The notes under the pieces were generated by a model. The model did no database searches. It saw only the letters and a program-made list of their open reading frames with translations, and was not told where the DNA came from. A stretch of DNA of 64,000 bases, taken from NCBI GenBank assembly GCA_965229935.1, contig CBDDKB010000002.1, forward strand, positions 496,001-560,000, in the 5' to 3' direction. Both the position numbers and the translations under genes were made by a program. The stretch is from SPJN01 sp965229935. GTDB taxonomy: Bacteria; Pseudomonadota; Alphaproteobacteria; SPJN01. This document shows positions 16,940-24,991 of the stretch, piece by piece. Every line of letters starts with the position of its first letter. Position 1 is the first letter of the stretch.

Positions 16940-17380
16940 ATGAAACAGTTGGTACGTCAGATTTCTACAGCAATTTTTGGTGCCGCTTTGGCGGGCACTT
17001 TGTCGGTTAGCGCGGCCTTGGGGGCTGACCAGCCGGAAATAGACTCCATCAATGTACCGCGAGATATTGGCGCGGGCTTTATCGAGGCTGGCTTGGTCAG
17101 GCTGGATGGCCCTGCTGGTAAGGATGGGGTTATCGTCTATATTGCCAATGACCATCCGCATATGATTAGCCATCCGGGGCGGATATTTATCAAGCCCGGT
17201 CATGATAGTGGCCGTTTTCCCATTCGCGCCTCACAACAGGCAAAGTCGCGGATTGTGAAGTTTGGGGCCAGCACGGGTGATGACGGGGCGGTTGATAAAA
17301 TGTATGTCCGCGCCGCGCCTGCGCAATCCCGCACCTTGATGCAGCGCAATGTTCCCATCCGCCATCGCGTACCTTACTGA
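16940..17380 (+). CDS. exported protein of unknown function, possibly a single Ig-like domain
   Basis: A 146-residue protein starting MKQLVRQISTAIFG. GGAGGG lies six bases before the ATG, which decides the start over an in-frame TTG at 16925. Residues 1-29 form a signal peptide with likely cleavage after LSVSAALGA. The mature part has alternating hydrophobic residues (GFIEAGLVRLDGPAGKDGV, then ISHPGRIFIKPGHDSGRFPI) that recall the beta-sandwich domains of bacterial adhesins, where a gain-of-order phrase is followed by a value-of-break phrase. I do not recognise a named family. The tail is basic. A small lipoprotein gene follows. Confidence 0.7.
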   Translation: MKQLVRQISTAIFGAALAGTLSVSAALGADQPEIDSINVPRDIGAGFIEAGLVRLDGPAGKDGVIVYIANDHPHMISHPGRIFIKPGHDSGRFPIRASQQAKSRIVKFGASTGDDGAVDKMYVRAAPAQSRTLMQRNVPIRHRVPY

Positions 17381-17477
17381 TCATAAGACGGATAGCAGTT
17401 GCTGCTGGTCATAAAGCGTTTTTGCGGTGATACTGTTCCCAAAACAAGGTGGGGACAGCAAGGTGCGAACTGGGGGC

Positions 17478-17819
17478 ATGTCCGGCAATTTTTGGCTGAA
17501 AAGCGGGCTGATTCTGGCATTGGCGCTTGGTCTGGCATCATGTGCCGGTGCTGATCAGCGATTAGATTCTGTGAAAAATGACAGGGCCAAAAGCGCGGCG
17601 CAGGCGAGTGCTAGTGCCGTCCCTTCCTCACCAGTGATCGCAGCACCGTCGCAGCCTGCATCGTCAGGCGATTTAGTGGTGGACCCCGCAATTGGCGCTG
17701 TCGCACAGTCCTGCGCCTATATCATTGAAATATATGAAGAATATAGATCTGCGCCTGTGCAGGGGGTGGAGCGGGAGGTGACAGCCTGCCTCAACCAAAT
17801 GGCGTTGGCATCTATGTAG
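17478..17819 (+). CDS. small putative lipoprotein of unknown function
   Basis: About 113 residues from the ATG at 17478; an in-frame GTG at 17463 and a start at 17427 are alternatives. The hydrophobic signal ends in GLASC with the lipobox cysteine at residue 22, so it is probably acylated and membrane anchored. A Ser/Ala/Pro-rich linker (about 38-68) leads to a short conserved-looking end, GAVAQSCAYIIEIYEEYRS, with two cysteines (SCAY and TACLNQ) that could form a disulfide. No family recognised. It lies between the Ig-like exported protein and rpsD. Confidence 0.65.
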   Translation: MSGNFWLKSGLILALALGLASCAGADQRLDSVKNDRAKSAAQASASAVPSSPVIAAPSQPASSGDLVVDPAIGAVAQSCAYIIEIYEEYRSAPVQGVEREVTACLNQMALASM

Positions 17820-17873
17820 GTGCAGACCCACCAAAACCCAGAGAAAACGCCCATTTTGCCGCAATTTGGGTGA

Positions 17874-17901
17874 TTGACGGGCGGATTTTGATGGGTATAG
17901 T
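17874..17901 (+). promoter_or_regulatory. sigma-70-type promoter for rpsD
   Basis: TTGACG (17874-17879) and TATAGT (17896-17901) are 16 bases apart and close to consensus. The start would fall near 17908, giving a leader of about 115 bases before the rpsD ATG, long enough for S4 autoregulation, although I cannot identify the binding fold. Confidence 0.6.
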
Positions 17902-18021
17902 GCGCGCTCCACTCGGTTACGGCCTGTCAGACCTTAGGCCAGCCGTTTATTTTTTGCCGGAGTAACGGGTTTTGCGGTCCGAACGGTCTGCCGCCGCCCG
18001 CCAGTCAGAAAGAGCTGACCT

Positions 18022-18639
18022 ATGTCTAAGCGCCAAAGCGCCAAGTATAAAATCGACCGCCGCATGGGTGAAAACCTGTGGGGTCGCCCGAAAAGCCCCC
18101 TGAATTCTCGCGATTATGGCCCCGGCCAGCACGGCCAGCGCCGTAAGGCCAAGCTGTCAGACTTTGGTCTGCAGTTGCGCGCCAAGCAGAAGCTGAAGGG
18201 CTATTACGGTAACATCACCGAAAAGCAGTTCCGCCGTACTTATGACGAAGCTGTGAAAAAGCGCGGTGACACCGTGGAAAACCTTATCGGCCTGTTGGAG
18301 CGTCGTTTGGATGCGGTTGTGTACCGTGCCAAATTCGTGCCGACCGTTTTTGCCGCCCGCCAATTTGTCAATCACGGCCACGTGCTGGTGAACGGCAAGA
18401 AAGTGAACATTCCGTCATTCCGCGTCAGCCCCGGCGACGTGATCGAAGTACGCGAAAAATCACGCCAGATGGGTCTTGTGCTTGAAGCACAGGAAAGCGC
18501 AGAACGCGATGTGCCTGATTATGTCGATCTGGACCCCAAGGCTTTGAAAGCGACCTACGTGCGCGTTCCGGCCTTCTCAGACGTGCCTTATCCGGTGGTA
18601 ATGGAACCGAACCTCGTGATTGAGTTCTATTCTCGCTGA
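18022..18639 (+). CDS. rpsD: 30S ribosomal protein S4
   Basis: S4 binds 16S rRNA early in assembly of the small subunit body and takes part in decoding accuracy. The 205-residue protein starts MSKRQSAKYKIDRRMGENLWG, the form seen in alphaproteobacteria, and holds the S4 RNA-binding domain (about residues 95-155) with LLERRLDAVVYRAKF and NHGHVLVNGKKVNIPS. It ends VMEPNLVIEFYSR. The gene is monocistronic here, with its own promoter and a strong terminator, and not in a large ribosomal operon. Confidence 0.98.
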   Translation: MSKRQSAKYKIDRRMGENLWGRPKSPLNSRDYGPGQHGQRRKAKLSDFGLQLRAKQKLKGYYGNITEKQFRRTYDEAVKKRGDTVENLIGLLERRLDAVVYRAKFVPTVFAARQFVNHGHVLVNGKKVNIPSFRVSPGDVIEVREKSRQMGLVLEAQESAERDVPDYVDLDPKALKATYVRVPAFSDVPYPVVMEPNLVIEFYSR

Positions 18640-18666
18640 TTGTTGCGAGACGAACCCAGTCTACCG

Positions 18667-18697
18667 AAAAGGCCGCTTCCTCAAGCGGCCTTTTTTT
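18667..18697 (+). terminator. intrinsic terminator of rpsD
   Basis: AAAAGGCCGCTT (18667-18678) pairs perfectly with AAGCGGCCTTTT (18683-18694) around a four-base loop, followed by more T. It is a textbook Rho-independent terminator 27 bases after the stop. The remaining gap to 18882 holds no gene; its only structure is the AT-rich palindrome GAAAAATCT-A-AGATTTTTC at 18763-18781. Confidence 0.93.
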
Positions 18698-18882
18698 GTG
18701 GATCGGTCGCAAGGTGCTGGCGCACCGCTCCCTCCGGGCACTCTCATTGCGCGCCGCACAACGAAAAATCTAAGATTTTTCTGGCGGTCGCTTTAGTAGC
18801 CCGAGGTCCGCTTTGGCCTAGTTGGTTTTGCGTATCGGCACGAAGTGGAGACGGACCGAAACCTCATTTTGCGTGGGTTGCG

Positions 18883-19617
18883 CTAGCGTGAAACCTTGGG
18901 CACAAAGCTGCGATTGTCCTGGATGCGGTGCCCGTCCGCCGCGATTGGGTGGGTTAGCCCTGCGACTTTGAGCACAGCCATCACGCCCGCCCCAAAGATA
19001 AAGCCGCCAATATGCGCCATCCACGCAACGCCTGCTTCCTGATCACCCAATGACAGAAATTGCAATATGATCCAAAGGCCGATCATTGCCGCTGCGGGCA
19101 CTTTCAGGGGGATGATTTTGGCAAGCAGGGCCCATAGCCACACTTTGGGATAAAGCACCAGATAGCCGCCCATCACGCCTGCAATGGCGCCACTGGCCCC
19201 GATCAGCACCGTGTTCACATCTGCGTTGGTGACCGCAAAGGCAAGGGCCGCTGCAATGCCGCTGGCAAGATAGAACAGCAGATATTTCATATGCCCCAGC
19301 GCGTCTTCAACATTGTCGCCAAAGATCCACAGGAACAGCATATTGCCTGCAAAATGCCAAAAGCCGCCATGAATGAACATGCTGGCAAATATGGACAATA
19401 GGGGGGGCAATGCCCCTTCATCAACGGGTCTGCCGTTTAACAATGTGCCGGGGTGAAAGCCGCCAACAGCCGCCGCATAGGACAGCATATCTTCTTCAAC
19501 GCCGATGACCCAAAAGTCGACCAGATAGACCAACGTGCAAAGCGCGATGATTGTGATGGTGACATATTGGAAGGAGACAAACTCAACCGGATTGTCGTCC
19601 TTAACCGGCAGCAACAT
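18883..19617 (-). CDS. rhomboid-family intramembrane serine protease
   Basis: A 244-residue polytopic membrane protein that should cleave transmembrane substrates inside the lipid bilayer. The catalytic dyad is visible: Ser142 in IGASGAIAGVMGGY and His202 in WMAHIGGFIFGAG. The L1-loop motif is seen in GGFWHFAGNMLFLWIFGDNVED (within residues 84-104). Six or seven hydrophobic segments fit the family. It is last in the minus-strand run after grxD, about 45 bases away. The substrate is unknown. Confidence 0.93.
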   Translation of the reverse strand: MLLPVKDDNPVEFVSFQYVTITIIALCTLVYLVDFWVIGVEEDMLSYAAAVGGFHPGTLLNGRPVDEGALPPLLSIFASMFIHGGFWHFAGNMLFLWIFGDNVEDALGHMKYLLFYLASGIAAALAFAVTNADVNTVLIGASGAIAGVMGGYLVLYPKVWLWALLAKIIPLKVPAAAMIGLWIILQFLSLGDQEAGVAWMAHIGGFIFGAGVMAVLKVAGLTHPIAADGHRIQDNRSFVPKVSR

Positions 19618-19662
19618 GGCGCGACACGTCCTTTAGCTGGGGGAGCTGAGGGCAGGCCGCAA

Positions 19663-20010
19663 TCAGGCGGTTGCCATGCCGCGAACGGGGACACCCTTGT
19701 CGGCCAGATAGGCGTGCAATTCGCCTTCTTCAAACATCTCTTTAATGATGTCGCAACCGCCGACAAATTCACCCTTTACATAAAGCTGGGGAATGGTGGG
19801 CCAGTTGGAAAAATCCTTGATGCCCTGACGGATGTCATCATCCTCCAGCACATTCACGCCCTCAAACGGGACTTCCATATGGGTCAGTACCTGCACCACC
19901 AAATTGGAAAAACCGCATTGGGGGAATAGGGGCGTGCCCTTCATGAACAGCACAACATCATTGGCGTCGATCGCAGATTTGATCGTGTCGAAAGCGGGAT
20001 TATCGCTCAT
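19663..20010 (-). CDS. grxD: monothiol glutaredoxin (Grx4 family)
   Basis: A 115-residue CGFS-type glutaredoxin that carries [2Fe-2S] clusters and works with BolA proteins in iron homeostasis and cluster transfer. The active-site Cys32 lies in KGTPLFPQCGFS. The glutathione-binding WPTIPQLYVKGEFVGG and GCDI segments follow. The length is normal. It lies 24 bases after bolA on the same strand, the pairing expected for interacting partners. Confidence 0.96.
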   Translation of the reverse strand: MSDNPAFDTIKSAIDANDVVLFMKGTPLFPQCGFSNLVVQVLTHMEVPFEGVNVLEDDDIRQGIKDFSNWPTIPQLYVKGEFVGGCDIIKEMFEEGELHAYLADKGVPVRGMATA

Positions 20011-20034
20011 GGTTTCGATCCTTTTTAGAACAGC

Positions 20035-20274
20035 TTATGCATCATCGGGGATTGTGGTCTGTAAGGCAAGGGCATGTAGCTCGCCGCCCATTTTGCCTTT
20101 CAGCGCCGCATAGACCATTTGGTGCTGCTGCACCCGTGTTTTGCCCTTAAAGGCAGCAGACACGATATGGGCAGCGAAATGATCATTGTCACCCGCCAGA
20201 TCCGTGATTGTGACCTCAGCGTCAGGCAGGGCCTCGCGGATCATGGATTCAATTACGCTTGCTTCCATTGCCAT
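20035..20274 (-). CDS. bolA: BolA/IbaG-family protein
   Basis: A 79-residue BolA-fold protein, a partner of CGFS glutaredoxins in Fe-S cluster trafficking. The conserved helix-turn-like segment is DNDHFAAHIVSAAFKGKTRVQQHQMVY, with the invariant FxGxxxVxxHxxVY pattern and a cluster-ligand histidine. Two ATG codons (20274 and 20268) are possible; AAGGA before the first favours it. It lies between purL and grxD, an order common in alphaproteobacteria. Confidence 0.93.
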   Translation of the reverse strand: MAMEASVIESMIREALPDAEVTITDLAGDNDHFAAHIVSAAFKGKTRVQQHQMVYAALKGKMGGELHALALQTTIPDDA

Positions 20275-20324
20275 GGCTGGGGTCCTTATACTTCACTTAT
20301 TCCGGGCCTATTCGGGGCTTATGC

Positions 20325-22568
20325 TTAACCGGCCATAAAGGTTGGCAGCCAACCTTCAAACGCCTCGTTCAGCTCTTTCAGAGATATGGTGTTGGTATCG
20401 CCGATTGTCAATTGATCCCCGGCGGTTTTCCCAATGCGCGTCACCGGCACTTTTGCCTTGAGCGCGCTTGTGATGACCTTATCTGCATTGTCAGCATTAA
20501 GGGCAACCACATAGCGGCCCTGATCTTCACCATACCAGAAGGCGTGGGGATGATCGCATTCCTTGGGCTCGCACAGGGCAACGCCCTTTTTGCCAGCCAG
20601 CGCCATCTCTGCCACGGCGACCAACAGGCCGCCATCTGAAATGTCATGCACGGCAAGTGCGATACCATCATGGATCAGGTCGCGAACGAAATCGCCATTG
20701 CGCTGTTCGGCTTCAAGATCGACGGCGGGCGGGGCGCCTTCTTCCTTGCCTGCCACTTCGCGCAAATAGATAGACTGGCCCAAATGACCCTTACCATCGC
20801 CGATAACGATCAGAACAAGATCGTCTTCGTCGGGCAGGGCAAGCGTCATGCGCTTATCAAGATCGCCGATCAAGCCAACGCCGCCAATGGCGGGGGTGGG
20901 CAACACGCCAACGCCGTTGGTTTCATTGTAAAGCGATACATTGCCTGACACGATCGGGAAGTCGAGCGCGCGGGCAGCCTCGCCAATGCCTGTTACGCAT
21001 CCTGCAAACTGGCCCATGATGCGCGGCTTGGTCGGGTTGCCAAAGTTCAGGCAGTTGGTGATCGCCAGCGGCTTGGCGCCTGATGCGGTCAGGTTACGCC
21101 ATGCTTCGGCCACGGCCTGCTTGCCGCCTTCAACAGGATCAGCAAAGCAATAACGCGGTGTCACATCGGTTGTTGCGGCAATGCCCTTATTGGTGCCATG
21201 CACACGTACAACCGCAGCGTCTGAACCGGGGCGGATTACCGTGTCACCCATAACCATATGGTCATATTGTTCCCACACCCAACGGCGTGAGCACAGATCA
21301 GGGCTCGCCATCAACTGTTTTAGCGTGCCCAGCATATCGTCGGTGCCCGGCACTTCATGGGCACGAAGGCGTGCCTGCTTGGGCGTTTCTTCCCAAGGGC
21401 GTTCATATTCAGGTGCCTCTTCCCCGATGGGGTCAAGCGGCAGGTCGCACACAACGCCGCCATCATGGCGCAGCACCAACCGTTCCGTATCGGTCAGCTC
21501 GCCGATTACGGCAAAGTCGAGATCCCATTTTTCAAAGATGGCGCGGGCTTCGTCTTCGCGGCCCGGCTCAAGGATCATCAACATCCGTTCCTGTGATTCC
21601 GACAGCATGATTTCATAGGCGTTCATCGCCTGCTCACGCGTGGGGACAAGATCAAGATTAATGTCGATGCCGACACCGCCCTTTGACGCCATTTCAACGG
21701 CGGAGGAGGTGAGGCCAGCCGCCCCCATATCCTGAATGGCAACAATGGCGTCAGACGCCATCAATTCAAGACAGGCCTCAACCAGCAGCTTTTCAGTGAA
21801 CGGGTCACCAACCTGCACGGTGGGGCGTTTTTCTTCGGACTGATCATCAAATTCGGCTGAGGCCATGGTGGCCCCGTGAATACCGTCGCGCCCGGTTTTG
21901 GAGCCGACATAAACAACCGGATTGCCGATGCCCGCAGCGGCGGAATAGAAAATCTTGTTGGTTTGCGCAACGCCGATGGTCATGGCGTTCACAAGGATAT
22001 TGCCATTATAGGCAGGGTGGAAATTCACTTCCCCGCCAATTGTCGGCACACCGATGCAGTTGCCGTAACCGCCAATGCCCGCAACCACACCGCCAACCAG
22101 ATGGCGTGTCTTGGGGTGGTCAGGTTCGCCAAAGCGCAGCGCATTCAGGTTGGCAACCGGGCGTGCGCCCATTGTAAAGACGTCGCGCAAAATTCCGCCA
22201 ACGCCTGTAGCCGCACCCTGATAAGGTTCGATAAAGCTGGGATGGTTGTGGCTTTCCATCTTAAAGATCGCGGCCTGCCCGTCACCAATATCGACGACAC
22301 CGGCATTTTCGCCCGGCCCTTGAATGACCTGCGGGCCTTCTGTGGGCAGGGTCTTCAGCCATACTTTTGAACTTTTGTAAGAACAATGTTCCGACCACAT
22401 AGCGGAAAAGATGCCAAGCTCAGTCCCGCTGGGTTCGCGGTTCAGCGCGCGCAGGATGGTGGCATATTCTTCTTCTGACAGGCCATGTTCTGCGACAAGC
22501 TCAGGCGTAATCTCGGTATAGGGATTAAGCGGGGTGGCTTCTGGTTTGTCTACAACGGGTTTGGTCAT
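20325..22568 (-). CDS. purL: phosphoribosylformylglycinamidine synthase, subunit PurL
   Basis: The synthetase subunit of the PurSQL complex, which converts FGAR to FGAM with ATP and ammonia from PurQ. At 747 residues it is the short PurL without the fused glutaminase of the E. coli enzyme. Motifs include WSEHCSYKSSK near residue 60, ESHNHPSFIEPYQGAATGVGG (split across 103-123), and the second AIR synthase half from about 430. Its start overlaps the purQ stop by four bases, so translation is coupled. Confidence 0.97.
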   Translation of the reverse strand: MTKPVVDKPEATPLNPYTEITPELVAEHGLSEEEYATILRALNREPSGTELGIFSAMWSEHCSYKSSKVWLKTLPTEGPQVIQGPGENAGVVDIGDGQAAIFKMESHNHPSFIEPYQGAATGVGGILRDVFTMGARPVANLNALRFGEPDHPKTRHLVGGVVAGIGGYGNCIGVPTIGGEVNFHPAYNGNILVNAMTIGVAQTNKIFYSAAAGIGNPVVYVGSKTGRDGIHGATMASAEFDDQSEEKRPTVQVGDPFTEKLLVEACLELMASDAIVAIQDMGAAGLTSSAVEMASKGGVGIDINLDLVPTREQAMNAYEIMLSESQERMLMILEPGREDEARAIFEKWDLDFAVIGELTDTERLVLRHDGGVVCDLPLDPIGEEAPEYERPWEETPKQARLRAHEVPGTDDMLGTLKQLMASPDLCSRRWVWEQYDHMVMGDTVIRPGSDAAVVRVHGTNKGIAATTDVTPRYCFADPVEGGKQAVAEAWRNLTASGAKPLAITNCLNFGNPTKPRIMGQFAGCVTGIGEAARALDFPIVSGNVSLYNETNGVGVLPTPAIGGVGLIGDLDKRMTLALPDEDDLVLIVIGDGKGHLGQSIYLREVAGKEEGAPPAVDLEAEQRNGDFVRDLIHDGIALAVHDISDGGLLVAVAEMALAGKKGVALCEPKECDHPHAFWYGEDQGRYVVALNADNADKVITSALKAKVPVTRIGKTAGDQLTIGDTNTISLKELNEAFEGWLPTFMAG

Positions 22569-23227
22569 GACAATGCCTCCACAATAGAGGTAAAGAGCGC
22601 CTTGCCATCTGTGCCGCCCAGCAGCGGGTCTGCGCAGCGTTCAGGATGGGGCATCATGCCAAGCACGCGTTTGTTTTCAGACAGGATGCCCGCAATATCG
22701 CGGGCTGATCCGTTGGGATTATCGGCATAGCGGAAGGCAACACGGCCGTCGCCTTCAAGGCGGTCAAGCGTGTCTTCATCGGCGCGGAAATTGCCATCAT
22801 GATGGGCGACGGGCACTGAAATGGTTGCGCCTTGTTTGTATCCCTTGGTGAAGGGGGTGTCCGTTGTTTCAACGGTCAGCGGCGCATCCTTGCAGATGAA
22901 TTTCAGATTGGCATTGCGCATCAAGGCACCGGGCAAAAGACCCGTTTCGGTCAACACCTGAAACCCGTTGCAGATGCCAAGGACCATGGCGCCTTTTTCA
23001 GCCGCTTCCTTCACCGGGCGGATGATGTGGGCATTGCCCGCAATCGCGCCGCAACGCAGATAATCGCCATAGGAAAAGCCGCCGGGAATGACGATTAGGT
23101 CAGACGGGGGCAGCTCGCTATCCGCATGCCAAACCATGTTGGGTTTTTGGCCCATCGCCTGTTCAAGCGATACTGCAACATCGCGGTCGCAGTTGGAGCC
23201 GGGAAAGACAATGACACTTGCTTTCAT
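22565..23227 (-). CDS. purQ: phosphoribosylformylglycinamidine synthase, glutaminase subunit PurQ
   Basis: A class I glutamine amidotransferase that supplies ammonia to PurL. The 220-residue protein has the nucleophile Cys86 in MVLGICNGFQVL and begins with the PurQ signature VIVFPGSNCDRD. The catalytic histidine and glutamate lie in MPHPERCADP near the carboxyl end. It sits 16 bases after purS and overlaps purL by four. Confidence 0.97.
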   Translation of the reverse strand: MKASVIVFPGSNCDRDVAVSLEQAMGQKPNMVWHADSELPPSDLIVIPGGFSYGDYLRCGAIAGNAHIIRPVKEAAEKGAMVLGICNGFQVLTETGLLPGALMRNANLKFICKDAPLTVETTDTPFTKGYKQGATISVPVAHHDGNFRADEDTLDRLEGDGRVAFRYADNPNGSARDIAGILSENKRVLGMMPHPERCADPLLGGTDGKALFTSIVEALS

Positions 23228-23243
23228 CAGTCTATGACCTGCC

Positions 23244-23486
23244 TTAATCCGTCAGTTCAATGTCGTAGCGTTCGATCACCGTGTTGGCGAGCAGCTTCTC
23301 GCACATATCGGTAACCCGGGCGCGGGCCTTGTCCTGATCGGTTTCAGACAGGTCCAGTTCGATGATTTTGCCTTGGCGGGCCTCTGTTACGCCGTCAAAG
23401 TCAAGGGCGGTCAGCGCATGCTCAATCGCCTTGCCTTGGGGGTCCAGAACACCTTGTTTCAACATAATGGTGACGCGCGCTTTCAT
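23244..23486 (-). CDS. purS: phosphoribosylformylglycinamidine synthase subunit PurS
   Basis: A small 80-residue subunit that bridges PurL and PurQ and helps channel ammonia. It begins MKARVTIMLKQGVLDPQGKA and shows KIIELDLSE followed by CEKLLANTVIERYDIEL, the normal pattern. Its presence agrees with the short PurL. It lies 54 bases after purC on the same strand. Confidence 0.95.
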   Translation of the reverse strand: MKARVTIMLKQGVLDPQGKAIEHALTALDFDGVTEARQGKIIELDLSETDQDKARARVTDMCEKLLANTVIERYDIELTD

Positions 23487-23540
23487 AGGTGAAATCCTGT
23501 GATGTGCGTTAATAGAAATTAGGCTGAAAACTGTTCCAGC

Positions 23541-24305
23541 CTATTGAACCAGTTCGGGTTCCTTGTGATCGACGGGGCCGCCTTCGGGTAGAATGCCCAA
23601 ACGGCGGGCAACTTCCTGATAGGCTTCGGACACGCCGCCCATATCGCGGCGGAAGCGGTCCTTGTCCAACTTTTCATTGGTCTTGACGTCCCACAGGCGG
23701 CATGAATCGGGGCTGATTTCATCAGCCAGCACGATGCGCAGTTGGTCATTTTCCCAAAGACGCCCAAATTCGATTTTAAAGTCGATCAGGCGGATGCCGA
23801 TGGCGGCAAACATGCCGACCATGAAATCATTGACCCGCATGGCAAGGCCCATAATCTCTTCAACTTCCTGGGGGTGGGCCCAGTTAAAGGCGTTGATATG
23901 TTCTTCTGTGACCAACGGATCGCCCAAGCTGTCATCTTTCAAGCAAAACTCGATCAATGTGCGGGGCAATTGGGTGCCTTCTTCGATCCCCAACCGTTTG
24001 GAGAGGGAGCCTGCAGCCACATTCCGCACAATTACCTCAAGCGGCACAATCTCGACCTGCCGGACCAATTGTTCGCGCATATTCAGGCGGCGAATAAAGT
24101 GTGTAGGCACGCCCATGCCGTTCAGGTGGGTCATGATATGTTCGGAGATGCGGTTGTTCAGAACACCCTTGCCGGTAATCGTTCCGCGCTTTTCATTGTT
24201 GAAAGCGGTGGCATCATCCTTGAAATATTGAACAAGCGTTCCAGGTTCCGGGCCTTCATAAAGAATTTTGGCCTTACCTTCATAAACGCGGCGGCGCCGT
24301 GACAT
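23541..24305 (-). CDS. purC: phosphoribosylaminoimidazole-succinocarboxamide synthase
   Basis: Joins CAIR and aspartate to SAICAR with ATP in de novo purine synthesis. The 254-residue SAICAR synthetase has the amino-terminal VYEGKAKILYEGPEPGTLVQYFKDDATAFN and the conserved ADEISPDSCRLWD and IDFKIEFGR blocks. It is the first gene of the purC-purS-purQ-purL-bolA-grxD run. Its long leader can fold into a stacked hairpin (see 24361-24416). Confidence 0.97.
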   Translation of the reverse strand: MSRRRRVYEGKAKILYEGPEPGTLVQYFKDDATAFNNEKRGTITGKGVLNNRISEHIMTHLNGMGVPTHFIRRLNMREQLVRQVEIVPLEVIVRNVAAGSLSKRLGIEEGTQLPRTLIEFCLKDDSLGDPLVTEEHINAFNWAHPQEVEEIMGLAMRVNDFMVGMFAAIGIRLIDFKIEFGRLWENDQLRIVLADEISPDSCRLWDVKTNEKLDKDRFRRDMGGVSEAYQEVARRLGILPEGGPVDHKEPELVQ

Positions 24306-24360
24306 GGCGGGTTCCTTTGTGATCTGTTGACCTGATTTCAGGCCGATCCGAAAGCAAAAC

Positions 24361-24416
24361 CGGCGCCTTGCCCAGCCCGAAATTCAGCCGGGGTCGATCC
24401 CCCGATTCGGGCGCCG
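24361..24416 (-). promoter_or_regulatory. structured 5' leader of purC
   Basis: In the purC mRNA direction this 56-base stretch can fold as a stacked stem. The outer pairs are CGGC(GC)/(GC)GCCG, then GCCCGAA/TTCGGGC, then an inner GGGG/CCCC. The outer 3' arm is followed by GTTTTGCTTT, which is mildly T-rich. It ends 55 bases before the purC start. It could be an attenuator, a protein-binding leader or a transcript-stabilising fold. No known purine riboswitch consensus was recognised. The rest of the 360-base gap holds only the FNR-like box at 24577-24590. Confidence 0.4.
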
Positions 24417-24576
24417 CAGCACCGGTCCAGTGAGGATCAGACTCTAGACAATCGCCGCAAATTGGCAAGGGGGCACCAGTGCGCGCACGGGGCCTTAATG
24501 ACGCATGAATGGAGGGGGTGAGATTCGCAAAAAATCGGTCAAAACGGTGTGAAATCAGGCCGTTGGCGGAAAAACA

Positions 24577-24590
24577 TTGATCAAGGTCAA
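24577..24590. promoter_or_regulatory. FNR/FixK-like box
   Basis: TTGAT-CAAG-GTCAA; on the other strand it is TTGAC-CTTG-ATCAA. It matches the CRP/FNR-family consensus TTGAT-N4-ATCAA at nine of ten positions. Its centre lies 82 bases before the zeta-subunit GTG and about 278 bases before purC. I see no well-placed -10 for class II activation; TTTAAA at 24619-24624 is a candidate on the plus strand. Confidence 0.5.
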
Positions 24591-24665
24591 TTGCAAATCG
24601 CCCCCTTGTGTGGTCCACTTTAAAAAAATACAGGCTTGGGGCCAATTTTAAGGAAGGGAACTCTT

Positions 24666-24980
24666 GTGACAGACCAGATGCAAAAACGCGGAAAAGATTT
24701 CGAAGCCAAATTCGCCCATGATCAGGATTTGGCCTTTAAGGCAACCGCTCGCCGCAATCATTTGCTGGCCATGTGGGCGGTCGGTCAGCTTGATGTCGAA
24801 GATGTCGATGGTTATGTCGAATCCTTGATCTCAGCCGGTCTGCATGGTGATGAGGCGGTCGCCAAACGCTTGCGCGCCGATTTTGACGCTGCTGGCGTTG
24901 ATGTGTCCGATCACCAGATCGAACGGGAAATGGCCGATCTAATGACCAAGGCAAAAGAACAGATCAATACAGAGGTTTGA
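24666..24980 (+). CDS. F1-ATPase inhibitor, zeta subunit (DUF1476)
   Basis: A 104-residue all-helical protein of the DUF1476/ATPase-inhibitor zeta family. In Paracoccus denitrificans this subunit binds F1 and blocks ATP hydrolysis; the role here is inferred from the family. The amino-terminal inhibitory stretch is visible in GKDFEAKFAHDQDLAFKATA, followed by RRNHLLAMWAVGQL and the carboxyl-terminal helix bundle. The start is GTG at 24666, with AGGAAGGG seven bases upstream; an earlier in-frame ATG at 24636 has no such site. It is divergent from purC, with an FNR-like box upstream. Confidence 0.88.
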   Translation: MTDQMQKRGKDFEAKFAHDQDLAFKATARRNHLLAMWAVGQLDVEDVDGYVESLISAGLHGDEAVAKRLRADFDAAGVDVSDHQIEREMADLMTKAKEQINTEV

Positions 24981-24991
24981 TGATTAAGCTC

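Noticed and set aside
23662..24302. Plus-strand open frames opposite purC
   Set aside because: Both are antisense shadows of a conserved purine gene.
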